From Ramlibacter sp. WS9 (GTDB taxonomy: Bacteria; Pseudomonadota; Gammaproteobacteria; Burkholderiales; Burkholderiaceae_C), in assembly GCF_003797765.1 (NCBI RefSeq), contig NZ_RKMB01000005.1:220702-284701 (forward strand): DNA of 64,000 bases, in the 5' to 3' direction. Within the stretch, counting starts at the first letter, position 1; the number at the start of each line of letters is the position of its first letter. Under the pieces are notes generated by a model. The model saw only the letters and a program-made list of their open reading frames with translations, was not told the origin of the DNA and made no database searches. Both the position numbers and the translations under genes were made by a program. This document shows positions 56,267-64,000 of this stretch, in pieces.

Positions 56267-56685
56267 TGTTCGCGGCACTCGTGTCCCATCCGTGGGCATA
56301 TCCGGCGCTGGAGATCGCGCATATCTTCGGCATTGCCTTGCTGGTTGGCAATCTGGTGCTGCTGGAGATGCGCGTTTTCGGGCGTGGCGCGGCGCTGCCG
56401 GTGGCTCCGTTGGCCCGGCTGAGCCTGGGACTGGCCCTTGCCGGCGTCTCGCTGGCAGCGGCTTCGGGCCTCCTCATGTTTGCCACCCGGCCCGGGGAAC
56501 TGCTGGCCAACCGCGCCTTCACCCTCAAGATGCTGCTGTTACTGGCCGCCGCGTGCAACGCGGCAATGTTCCATGCACGCGGATCGCTCGTTTTGCTCGA
56601 CGGCATTGCCCGCGCCCAGATGGTGCTCTCCACTGTGATCTGGCTGGCCGTCATCACGTGCGGCCGCTGGATCGCGTATCTTTGA
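56266..56685 (+). CDS. Small multipass membrane protein
   Basis: 139 residues with four hydrophobic segments (for example HIFGIALLVGNLVLLEMRVFG and FTLKMLLLLAAACNAAMF). The ATG overlaps the asparaginase stop by one base (TGATG). The pattern with conserved His-x-x-G-I and AMFHARGS resembles DUF2214 or cytochrome-b-like small proteins, but I cannot assign a family with confidence. Confidence 0.75.
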
Positions 56686-56708
56686 GGTTTGCAAAATGGG
56701 AGATCGCC

Positions 56709-57173
56709 ATGGAACGCCGTCCCTTCATCCTTGCGTCGCTGTGGCTGCCTGGGCTCGCCTGGGCCCATCATGGGTGGAGCAGCTTCGACCAGGACAGGCC
56801 GATTTACCTTGAAGGCAAGGTGGTCAGCGCCAAGTGGCAGAACCCCCACGCGGAGCTCATCCTGGAAGTACCGGCGGACCTGAAACTGCCCGCCGATCTG
56901 GCCCAGCGTGCCTTGCCCGCGCAAACCGCGCCCGTGGACGGCAAGGCATTGCTAGCCAAGGCGGCGTTGCCGAAGCGCCGCGACCGCCGATGGGAAATCG
57001 AGCTTGCGCCGCTCACGCGGCTCGAATTGTGGAAAGTGGCCGAGATCAAGCCGGGCGCTTCGATGTCGGTGCTCGGCTTCACGTTGAAGGACGAGAAGGG
57101 CGAGGCGGTGCTGCGCGCCGAATACCTGTTCGTGGACGGCAGGACCTACGGCTTGCGCTCCAGCCCGGCCTGA
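56709..57173 (+). CDS. DUF6152 family secreted protein
   Basis: 154 residues. A signal peptide (MERRPFILASLWLPGLAWA) precedes HHGWSSFDQDRPIYLEGKV and WQNPHAELILEVPADLKLP, which match the DUF6152 family of periplasmic proteins. It lies 23 bp after the membrane-protein gene, so the pair may act together in the envelope. Function unknown. Confidence 0.82.
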   Translation: MERRPFILASLWLPGLAWAHHGWSSFDQDRPIYLEGKVVSAKWQNPHAELILEVPADLKLPADLAQRALPAQTAPVDGKALLAKAALPKRRDRRWEIELAPLTRLELWKVAEIKPGASMSVLGFTLKDEKGEAVLRAEYLFVDGRTYGLRSSPA

Positions 57174-57184
57174 ATACTTGGAGC

Positions 57185-57229
57185 CCCCACGGGCTTCGCC
57201 CTGCCCCCTCAGGGGGCGCAACCGGCTAG
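57185..57229 (+). repeat. GC-rich dispersed repeat (direct copy)
   Basis: CCCCAC, CTTCG, CTGCCCCCTC-AGGGGGC and GGCTAG occur in this order, matching the inverted copy at 38329-38385. The central CCCCCTCAGGGGG hairpin may act as a transcription end for the plus-strand DUF6152 gene or for the minus-strand adk gene. There is no U-run. Confidence 0.6.
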
Positions 57230-57249
57230 AGGCGGCTCGTCGCCGGCGC

Positions 57250-57975
<726 letters not shown>

Positions 57976-58016
57976 TCATTGGTGCAAAGGATAGCATGCG
58001 TGCCCCTTGCGGAGCC

Positions 58017-58781
58017 TTACGTGCCGGCCGCTGCCCAGAGGGCACGCACCCGCGCGAGGTCGTCCGGCGTGTCGACGCCGATGCCGGGCGCACTGTCCGA
58101 CACATGCACCGCGATGCGGTGCCCGTGCCACATCGCACGCAGCTGTTCCAGGGCCTCGGCCTGCTCCATCGGCGCGGGGGAAAGGCGCGGAAACAGGCGC
58201 AGGAACCCGGCGCGGTAGCCATAGATGCCGACATGGCGCAGCGGCGCGGGATCGGGCAGGGCTTGGCTGCCGGCCGCGAAACCGTCGCGCCACCACGGGA
58301 TCGGCGCGCGGCTGAAATACTGTGCGAAGCCTTGCGCATCCAGAACAGCCTTCACGACATTGGGATTGGTGAACTCTTCGAAGCTGGCGATGGCGTGCGC
58401 TGCCGTGCTCATGCTGGCCTCGCTGCGCGCTTCGAGGGCGGCGGCGACGGCGTCGATCAGCGCCGGGTCGATCAGCGGTTCATCGCCCTGGACGTTGACC
58501 ACCACGGCGGCGTCGGCCAGGCCAAGGAGTTCGCAGGCTTCCGCCAGGCGGTCGCTCCCGGACGCATGGTCGGTGCGCGTGAGCAGCGCTTCGACGCCGT
58601 GCGCCCGGCAGGCTTGCACGATAAGCGGGCTGTCGGCAGCGACCACGACGCGTTCTGCCGCCGAGCCGCGCGCGCGTTCGGCGACGCGAACCACCATCGG
58701 TTTGCCGGCGATGTCGGCCAGCGGCTTGTCGGGCAGGCGTGTCGATGCGAGCCGCGCGGGGATGAGAACCAGGAAGCCCAT
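58017..58781 (-). CDS. kdsB: CMP-Kdo synthetase (3-deoxy-manno-octulosonate cytidylyltransferase)
   Basis: 254 residues. [30 protein letters not shown] is the nucleotidyl-transfer motif, [15 protein letters not shown] and [12 protein letters not shown] bind Kdo and metal. It activates Kdo for lipopolysaccharide core synthesis. It follows the Trm112-like gene by 12 bp. Confidence 0.96.
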   Translation of the reverse strand: MGFLVLIPARLASTRLPDKPLADIAGKPMVVRVAERARGSAAERVVVAADSPLIVQACRAHGVEALLTRTDHASGSDRLAEACELLGLADAAVVVNVQGDEPLIDPALIDAVAAALEARSEASMSTAAHAIASFEEFTNPNVVKAVLDAQGFAQYFSRAPIPWWRDGFAAGSQALPDPAPLRHVGIYGYRAGFLRLFPRLSPAPMEQAEALEQLRAMWHGHRIAVHVSDSAPGIGVDTPDDLARVRALWAAAGT

Positions 58782-58793
58782 GCTGGCCGGTGC

Positions 58794-59000
58794 TCAGACC
58801 AGCGGCGTGCGCGCGGGCAGCCGCTCCAGCTCTTCGTCGCTCAAGGTCCGGGCTTCTTCTTCCAGCAGCACCGGAATGCCGTCACGGACCGGGTAGGCCA
58901 GCCGCGCGGCACGCGACAGCAGTTCCTGACGTTCGCGGTCGTAATCGAGGTGCCCCTTGGTGACGGGGCACACCAGCAGCTCAAGCAGTTTGGGGTCCAT
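58794..59000 (-). CDS. Trm112/YcaR-family protein
   Basis: 68 residues. [29 protein letters not shown] and [18 protein letters not shown] match the YcaR/Trm112 fold; the usual zinc-binding C-x2-C pairs are reduced to one Cys, as in many bacterial members. It overlaps the lpxK stop by 20 nt and precedes kdsB. Genes of this type often sit between lpxK and kdsB. Confidence 0.92.
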   Translation of the reverse strand: MDPKLLELLVCPVTKGHLDYDRERQELLSRAARLAYPVRDGIPVLLEEEARTLSDEELERLPARTPLV

Positions 59001-59976
59001 GCGCTGATGATAGCTTTGCATCGACGAGGCCATCCAGCGCGCGCCAGAATTCGGCGTCAATCTCCATCGCCAGCGGCACGGCCCAGGCGTCGGGCCGCAG
59101 GCGCCACAACTTGACGGCGTCTTTTTCGGTGCAGAGCAAGTCACCTGTGTGGCCTTCGGCGGGGTCTTCGGCGAAGTCGTGATGGTCGGGCAGGGCCAGC
59201 GTGCGGGCCAGTTGCAGGCCCTGCTCGCGCAGCATGGCAAAGAAGGCCTCCGGCTTGGCGATCCCGGCGACGGCCGTCAACGGGCGCCCGGCGAGATCGG
59301 CCAGCAGGGTCCGCGTGCCATCGGAACGAACCGCATGCGAAGCGAGACGTCGCCGCGCCGTGAAACCTCTGATGCCCGGCGGCGCGCCGGCACTCAGCAC
59401 AAGGTCTACCTTTCGCGGCCAATGCTCGCGCAGAGGACCGGCCGGCAACAGCCAGCCATTGCCGATGCCGCGTTCATCGAAAATGCAGATCTCGACGTCG
59501 CGCTGCAACGCGTGGTGTTGCAATCCATCGTCGCACACGATCACTTGTGTGGCCGGATGCGTGGCCAGCAATGCGTTGGCCGCCTGGGCCCGGCTCGGCG
59601 CGACGAAGACCGGTACGCCGGACGTTCGTGCGACCAGCAACGGTTCATCGCCGACTTCATTGGGAAGACTTTCGAAGCTCACTTCGCGGCAATCCGCGGC
59701 GCTACGGCCATAGCCGCGCGAAACGACACCCACCGCCAGGCCCCGGCCGCGCAAATGCCCGACCAAAGCCATGACGACCGGCGTCTTGCCCGCGCCGCCG
59801 GCCACCACGTTGCCCACCACGATGACTGGCACCGCAACACGATGGCGCTTCAAGAGGTCCAGCTGGAAAGCGGCACGCCGCAGCGCCGCGAGCGCGCCGA
59901 ATACCAGCGACAAGGGCCACAGCAGGCAGGCCAGCGCACCGCGCCGCAGCCACGCGCGCTGCAGCACCTGCGCCAT
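58981..59976 (-). CDS. lpxK: Tetraacyldisaccharide 4'-kinase LpxK
   Basis: 331 residues. The P-loop [23 protein letters not shown] lies near residue 54 and VSRGYGRS follows. [18 protein letters not shown] and [16 protein letters not shown] are family motifs, with the catalytic Asp in CDDGLQH. It phosphorylates lipid A precursor at the inner membrane. It begins 2 bp after exbD. Confidence 0.95.
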   Translation of the reverse strand: MAQVLQRAWLRRGALACLLWPLSLVFGALAALRRAAFQLDLLKRHRVAVPVIVVGNVVAGGAGKTPVVMALVGHLRGRGLAVGVVSRGYGRSAADCREVSFESLPNEVGDEPLLVARTSGVPVFVAPSRAQAANALLATHPATQVIVCDDGLQHHALQRDVEICIFDERGIGNGWLLPAGPLREHWPRKVDLVLSAGAPPGIRGFTARRRLASHAVRSDGTRTLLADLAGRPLTAVAGIAKPEAFFAMLREQGLQLARTLALPDHHDFAEDPAEGHTGDLLCTEKDAVKLWRLRPDAWAVPLAMEIDAEFWRALDGLVDAKLSSAHGPQTA

Positions 59977-59978
59977 TG

Positions 59979-60407
59979 CTACTTCGACCCGGCCTGGGCC
60001 GAGGATTGCGTGGCGAAGGTGATCTGCACCATGCCGGAACGGCGTGCCGCTTCCATCACGGTGATGACGGACTGGTGCGGCGCCGTCGCGTCCGCGCTGA
60101 TGATGATGACGCTTTCCTTGCCGGCACCCGGCACCTGGAGCAATGCCTGGGCCACCGACTCGACACTGCGGCCCGTGACGGGCTGGCCCTTGATCGAATA
60201 GCGGCCGTCGGCTCCCACGGCAACGATGATCTCTTTCGGGTAGTCGCGCTGCGCGTCGGCGTCGGCCACCGGCAGCTTCAACTGCAACTCGGTGAACTTG
60301 CTGTAGGTGGTGGACAGCATCAGGAAGATCAGGATCACCAACAGCACGTCGATGAACGGGATCAGGTTGATCTCCGGCTCTTCCTTCGGTCGCGGACGGA
60401 AATTCAT
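59979..60407 (-). CDS. exbD: ExbD/TolR-family biopolymer transport protein
   Basis: 142 residues. Cytoplasmic [33 protein letters not shown] contains the single membrane span with the proton-carrying Asp in IPFIDVLLV, then a periplasmic domain. It overlaps exbB by 4 nt and forms the energising complex with it. Confidence 0.94.
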   Translation of the reverse strand: MNFRPRPKEEPEINLIPFIDVLLVILIFLMLSTTYSKFTELQLKLPVADADAQRDYPKEIIVAVGADGRYSIKGQPVTGRSVESVAQALLQVPGAGKESVIIISADATAPHQSVITVMEAARRSGMVQITFATQSSAQAGSK

Positions 60408-61036
60408 TTGCCTCGGATGGAGTTCAGGTGGCGCACGAAGCGCTCGGCCGACAGCTCCAGCGTGAGCAGATAGTCGTCGACGCGAACCCGGAAGTAGCGC
60501 CAGAAGATCAGCGCGGGAATGGCGACGATGAGGCCGAACGCCGTGTTGTACAGCGCGACCGAAATGCCGTGCGCGAGTTGCGCCGGATTGCCCCCAGTCG
60601 CGCCTCCCGCAGCGGACTGCGAGCCGAAGATCTCGATCATGCCGATGACAGTGCCCAGCAGGCCCAGCAGCGGCGCCGCCGATGCGATGGTGGCCAGCGC
60701 GCTCAGGTAGCGTTCCAGCCGATGCGCCACGGCGCGGCCGGTGTTTTCCATCGTGGCGCGCAAGTCGACCTCGCTGCAGCGCGGGTCGGAATTCAGCGCC
60801 CGAAAGCCGCTGGCCAGGACCTCGCCGAGGGCGGAGTTCTGTTCCAGCTGCCGCACCACGTCGGGTGCGGGGACGGAGGTGCGCGAAACGGCCAGCGCTT
60901 CGTCGAGCAGTTTCGGCGGAGCGACCTTGGCGGTCTTGAGGCTGATGAAACGCTCGATGACGAGGGCGAGCGCGAGGATGGAGCAGGCAACCAGCGGCCA
61001 GATCGGCCAGCCTGCGGCTTGTATGATCGAAAACAA
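60404..61036 (-). CDS. exbB: ExbB/TolQ-family proton channel protein
   Basis: 210 residues with three membrane segments. [19 protein letters not shown] and [19 protein letters not shown] are the ExbB/TolQ/MotA signature. The start is most likely TTG at 61036, because GGAGAA lies 8 bp upstream and homology begins there; no ATG or GTG fits. It drives outer-membrane TonB or similar transport. Confidence 0.93.
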   Translation of the reverse strand: MFSIIQAAGWPIWPLVACSILALALVIERFISLKTAKVAPPKLLDEALAVSRTSVPAPDVVRQLEQNSALGEVLASGFRALNSDPRCSEVDLRATMENTGRAVAHRLERYLSALATIASAAPLLGLLGTVIGMIEIFGSQSAAGGATGGNPAQLAHGISVALYNTAFGLIVAIPALIFWRYFRVRVDDYLLTLELSAERFVRHLNSIRGK

Positions 61037-61370
61037 GGGGAAGGTTCTCCGCGCGACTGCGAATTTTGAGTTGCGGCGATTATCGTGTACTCCATGCGCG
61101 CTGTAGGAAAACATCCAGCGGCCGTAAGACGCGACTCACAGAAGTTGTGGATAACTTTGTGCAGAACCAGCCCCCCATGCCCCGCGAAGCCGCGCCAAGC
61201 CTTCGACATGACAAATCGATGACAAATTGAGCAGGAAAAAGATCAATGAAAACAGTCACTTGCTCGGAAGAATCAGCGTTCTGCGGGGAAACCCCTCCGC
61301 AGCTTGTCAAGTGGTGTGCGCTGTGGACTAAACCCACTGCCCGTCCAGCTTGCAAGGCGCGGATTTGCTG
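61037..61370. other. 334-bp non-coding region between exbB and xseA
   Basis: No gene is seen. A consensus DnaA-box sequence, TGTGGATAA (61146-61154, i.e. TTATCCACA on the minus strand), occurs once. ATGACAAAT is repeated at 61208-61216 and 61219-61227, close to the TGACAAATGAC motif found at 52363. Promoters for the divergent exbB and xseA must be here. One DnaA box alone does not make an origin. Confidence 0.5.
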
Positions 61371-62657
61371 ATGCACGAGCAGTCTTCCCTAGGTTTGGCG
61401 CCGCGAATCTGGCAAGTTGGTGCGCTGTGCCGCGCCATTGCTGACTCGCTGGAGGCGCGGTTCAATCCTGTCGCGGTCCGCGGCGAGGTTTCGGGCTTCT
61501 CACGCGCGGCCAGCGGGCATTGCTATTTCTCTCTCAAGGATCCGCAAGGCCAAATCCGCTGCGCGATGTTCCGCCGCGCGGCGAGCCTCATGGACTTCCA
61601 GCCTCGCGACGGCGAAATGGTCGAGGTGATGGGCCGGCTGGGCGTCTATGAACAGCGCGGCGACCTGCAACTCATCGTGGAAAGCATGACGCGTGCCGGG
61701 CAGGGCGCCTTGTTCGAGCGGTTTTTGCAACTCAAGGCCAAGCTGGAAACGGAAGGGCTGTTCGATGCTGGCCGCAAGAGGCCGGCGCCCGCCATGCCCC
61801 GTGCGATCGGCCTCGTCACGTCACGTGGCGCGGCCGCATTGCACGACGTCGTGACGGCACTCTCGCGGCGTGCGCCCCACGTGCCGGTGATTTTCGCGCC
61901 GGCAGCAGTGCAGGGCGCACAGGCGCCCGCCGAGTTGGTGCGCGCATTGACCGATCTGTACCGTCTCGCAGAACAGGGGCGCATCGACGTGATCTTGCTG
62001 GTGCGCGGCGGCGGTTCGATCGAAGACCTGTGGGCGTTCAATGATGAGCAGCTCGCCAGGACGATCGTGCAGAGCCCCGTGCCGCTCGTTTGCGGCGTTG
62101 GCCACGAGACGGATTTCACCATCGCCGATTTCTGCGCGGATGTTCGCGCGCCGACGCCCACTGCCGCAGCCGAGCTGGCTGCGCAGGCGCGTGCCGATTG
62201 GCTGGGCGGCGTGGCGCGAATCGAGGCTCGGCTGCTCGACTCGTTGTGGCGCCGCCTCGACGCCGGCAACCAGCGGCTCGACATCGCCGCCGCCCGCCTG
62301 GGACGGCCGCTCGCCCGCATGGGCACTCAACAGCTGCGGCTCGGCCGATCGGCACACCGGCTGCGCTATGCGGTTCTGGGGCGGATGGAAAAGGAGCGTG
62401 GACGTGTCGCAGCGGCCGAGCTGCAGCTCAAGCGGGCCTTGCAGGGCAGGGCCCAGCGGGCGGCCCAGATTCTGGAGCATTCGCGCATCCGCCTGGAACT
62501 GCTCGATCCGCGCCTCGTCTTGCAGCGCGGTTACGCGCTGCTCACCGATGAGAAGGGCGCTGCCGTGACGAGCGTGCACCAAACCCATGCAGGGCAGGCC
62601 CTTCGTGCAGCCCTCGCCGACGGCGAGGTTGCTTTGACGGTTGCGCCGCGCTCGTGA
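61371..62657 (+). CDS. xseA: Exodeoxyribonuclease VII large subunit
   Basis: 428 residues. The N-terminal OB fold (RGEVSGFSRAASGHCYFSLKDPQGQIRCAMFR), the catalytic core (PRAIGLVTSRGAAALHDVVTALSRRAPHVPVI, RGGGSIEDLWAFNDEQLA, CGVGHETDFTIADFCADVRAPTPTAAAEL) and the coiled C-terminus are all present. It degrades single-stranded DNA with XseB. The ATG at 61371 was chosen over the upstream in-frame TTG. Confidence 0.95.
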   Translation: MHEQSSLGLAPRIWQVGALCRAIADSLEARFNPVAVRGEVSGFSRAASGHCYFSLKDPQGQIRCAMFRRAASLMDFQPRDGEMVEVMGRLGVYEQRGDLQLIVESMTRAGQGALFERFLQLKAKLETEGLFDAGRKRPAPAMPRAIGLVTSRGAAALHDVVTALSRRAPHVPVIFAPAAVQGAQAPAELVRALTDLYRLAEQGRIDVILLVRGGGSIEDLWAFNDEQLARTIVQSPVPLVCGVGHETDFTIADFCADVRAPTPTAAAELAAQARADWLGGVARIEARLLDSLWRRLDAGNQRLDIAAARLGRPLARMGTQQLRLGRSAHRLRYAVLGRMEKERGRVAAAELQLKRALQGRAQRAAQILEHSRIRLELLDPRLVLQRGYALLTDEKGAAVTSVHQTHAGQALRAALADGEVALTVAPRS

Positions 62658-62725
62658 AATAGTTCTTAGAATCGACGGCTGCACAAGGCAACCTGCACAG
62701 ACAACCAACAAGCCAAGAGGAAATC

Positions 62726-63304
62726 ATGGAACACACCCTGCCCCCGCTCCCTTACCCGATCGACTCGCTCGCGCCGCACTACTCGCAGGAGACGCTGGAG
62801 TTCCACCACGGCAAGCACCACAACGCTTACGTGGTCAACCTCAACAACCTGCAAAAGGGCACCGAGTTCGAGAGCATGACGCTCGAGGAGATCATCAAGA
62901 AATCCTCCGGCGGCATCTACAACAACTCCGCCCAGATCTGGAACCACACCTTCTTCTGGAACTGCATGAAGCCCGCCGGCGGTGGTGAACCCTCTGGCGC
63001 CCTCGGCGCGGCCATCACCGCCAAGTGGGGCAGCTATGCGGCCTTCAAGGAAGCCTTCGTCAAGTCGGCCGTCGGCAACTTCGGTTCCGGCTGGACGTGG
63101 CTGGTGAAGAAGGCGGACGGCAGCGTCGACATCGTCAACACCGGCGCCGCCGGCACACCGCTGACCACCGCCGACAAGGCGCTGCTCACCGTCGACGTGT
63201 GGGAGCACGCGTATTACATCGACTACCGCAACCTGCGCCCGAAGTTCGTCGAGACCTTCCTCGACAAGCTGGTGAACTGGGGTTTTGCGGAAAGCAACTT
63301 TTAA
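62726..63304 (+). CDS. sodB: Iron superoxide dismutase
   Basis: 192 residues. Metal ligands H27, H74, D157 and H161 are in place, with [20 protein letters not shown] and [18 protein letters not shown] and Gly-Gln positions fit the Fe/Mn family. It detoxifies superoxide in the cytoplasm. A strong terminator follows. Confidence 0.97.
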   Translation: MEHTLPPLPYPIDSLAPHYSQETLEFHHGKHHNAYVVNLNNLQKGTEFESMTLEEIIKKSSGGIYNNSAQIWNHTFFWNCMKPAGGGEPSGALGAAITAKWGSYAAFKEAFVKSAVGNFGSGWTWLVKKADGSVDIVNTGAAGTPLTTADKALLTVDVWEHAYYIDYRNLRPKFVETFLDKLVNWGFAESNF

Positions 63305-63324
63305 TCCGCTACGCTCCAGACAAA

Positions 63325-63356
63325 ACAAGGGCCGCTTTGCGGCCCTTGTCCTTTTT
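63325..63356 (+). terminator. Intrinsic terminator of sodB
   Basis: ACAAGGGCCGC (63325-63335) and GCGGCCCTTGT (63339-63349) form a perfect 11-bp stem with a TTT loop, followed by CCTTTTT. It lies 21 bp after the sodB stop. The convergent DUF192 gene ends at 63355, so the element is shared at its edge. Confidence 0.9.
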
Positions 63357-63804
63357 AGTTTTTGAAGGGCTGGCCGGCGAGTTTCGCGCCTGGCTTGATT
63401 CCCTTCTTCGCAAACCATCCCTGGTTCATCTCCAGCACGTAGCGCACGGGCTTCGTGGAGCAATGCGAATCGGTCACCAGGGGCTTCATGTCCGCGAGGT
63501 TGACGATGGTGCCGTCGTCCGCCACGAAAGCGGCCGTCAGCGGCAGTAGCGTGTTTTTCATCCAGAAGCACTGAACCGAGGCTTGCTCGAAGACGAAGAG
63601 CATGCCCTCGTGCTGCGGCATGTCCTTGCGGAACATCAGGCCGATCATCCGCTGGTCGGGCGACAGTGCCACCTGGGCATCGATTTGATGCATGCCGGCC
63701 GCGAGCTTGACGCGCGGCAGGTTCATCTGGGCTTCCTGGGCGTGCACGGGCCCGATGGCTGCGGCCAGCGCAAACGCGGCCAGTGCGGTGGTGAGTCGTG
63801 TCAT
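63355..63804 (-). CDS. DUF192 secreted protein
   Basis: 149 residues. A signal peptide ends near VHAQE. The DUF192 fold is recognised from SPDQRMIGLMFRKDMPQHEGMLFVFE, CFWMKNTLLPLTAAFVADDGTIV and VRYVLEMNQGWFAKKGIKPG. Function unknown; the family occurs in periplasm of many bacteria. It converges on sodB. Confidence 0.93.
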   Translation of the reverse strand: MTRLTTALAAFALAAAIGPVHAQEAQMNLPRVKLAAGMHQIDAQVALSPDQRMIGLMFRKDMPQHEGMLFVFEQASVQCFWMKNTLLPLTAAFVADDGTIVNLADMKPLVTDSHCSTKPVRYVLEMNQGWFAKKGIKPGAKLAGQPFKN

Positions 63805-63820
63805 GGCGGTGATTTTGGCT

Positions 63821-63855
63821 CGCAAAAACAAAATGCCCGCGCGCAGCGGGCATTT
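63821..63855 (-). terminator. Intrinsic terminator of the histone-like gene
   Basis: AAATGCCCGC (63831-63840) and GCGGGCATTT (63846-63855) form a perfect 10-bp stem with a GCGCA loop. On the minus strand it is followed by TGTTTTTG. It ends the lysine-rich gene at 63875. Confidence 0.9.
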
Positions 63856-63874
63856 CCAGAAACGGCGCCGTGAA

Positions 63875-64000
63875 TTACGACTTCTTTTCTTCCTTGGCAG
63901 CGGCCTTCTTCTTGGTGGCCTTCTTGGCCTTCTTGGCCTTCTTTTCTGCCTTGGCTGCAGGCTTGGCACCGGATGCGGCGGCGGACGGGGTAGCCGGGGT
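63875..64000 (-). CDS. Lysine/alanine-rich histone H1-like protein, C-terminal fragment
   Basis: The last 41 residues are visible; the gene continues past the right edge. The sequence is composed of AKK-type repeats (KKAKKAKKATKKKAAAKEE) following a proline/alanine/threonine stretch. The composition fits histone H1-like nucleoid proteins of betaproteobacteria or the tail of a PhaF-like phasin. DNA binding is inferred from charge. Confidence 0.75.
   Translation of the reverse strand, partial: TPATPSAAASGAKPAAKAEKKAKKAKKATKKKAAAKEEKKS

Noticed and set aside
61037..61370. Replication origin near xseA
   Set aside because: A single DnaA box without clustered boxes, AT-rich unwinding region, dnaA, dnaN or parAB is insufficient.

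Overview
This is a GC-rich bacterial chromosome segment, densely coded, with many 1-8 bp stop/start overlaps. Gene content points to a betaproteobacterium of the order Burkholderiales, most likely Comamonadaceae (Ramlibacter/Variovorax/Polaromonas-like). The reasons are the aerobic benzoyl-CoA (box) genes with a BoxR regulator, the lexA locus with a small upstream gene, and the exbB-exbD-lpxK-(Trm112)-kdsB-adk order. No prophage, transposase, plasmid gene or CRISPR array was seen. The genus is inferred from gene resemblance, not from a database search.

Layout. 1-2220: a GbsR/MarR-type regulator and its likely target operon (DCC thiol-disulfide protein, atypical SDR, FAD monooxygenase cut by the window edge), with two matching operator palindromes. 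2221-5407: mnmC (methyltransferase half apparently degenerate), yggX and an orphan sulfate-binding protein. 5499-15090: a large single-strand operon led by a GntR/UTRA regulator. It holds an AprA/FrdA-like flavoprotein, an AprB-like ferredoxin, a HEAT-repeat protein, FdxA, a nitrate/sulfonate-type ABC transporter whose binding protein carries a NosL-like tail, a DUF971 protein, a ferredoxin-NADP reductase and a YeiH-type sulfate exporter. It reads as an uncharacterised sulfur (organosulfur or sulfite) redox module and is the best candidate here for an undescribed system.

15309-19000: homoserine dehydrogenase, azoR with its divergent LysR regulator and a coupled 37-residue membrane peptide, and a DM13 protein. 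18975-26617: a surface-glycan-like island with a cyanophycin-synthetase-type ATP-grasp enzyme lacking the Mur-ligase half, a SAM methyltransferase, four tandem paralogous glycosyltransferase-like genes and a GT2 enzyme. 26650-38187: aerobic benzoate catabolism. Flavodoxin, benzoate-CoA ligase, a branched-chain-type ABC transporter and a LysE exporter form one arm, divergent from boxR-boxC-boxB; boxA and boxD are not in the window. 38218-38470: tRNA-Pro and tRNA-Arg. 38569-43946: a FixL/FixJ-like pair, two single-domain receiver proteins and an unknown protein. 44124-53493: GST, acyl-CoA dehydrogenase, APH-like kinase, Crp/Fnr regulator, enoyl-CoA hydratase, 3-hydroxyacyl-CoA dehydrogenase, MFS transporter and a 2-hydroxyacid dehydrogenase. 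53599-57173: DUF1993, a small lexA-linked protein, lexA with two SOS boxes, asparaginase and two small envelope proteins. 57250-64000: adk, kdsB, Trm112-like, lpxK, exbD, exbB, xseA, sodB, a DUF192 protein and the tail of a lysine/alanine-rich histone-like protein.

Several regulatory sites are readable: a GbsR promoter/operator, a GntR inverted repeat, a LysR-type site, a boxR promoter with TGCA boxes, two LexA boxes and four intrinsic terminators or hairpins. There are also a REP-like inverted repeat and two copies of a GC-rich dispersed repeat. All function assignments come from reading motifs; no similarity search was run.
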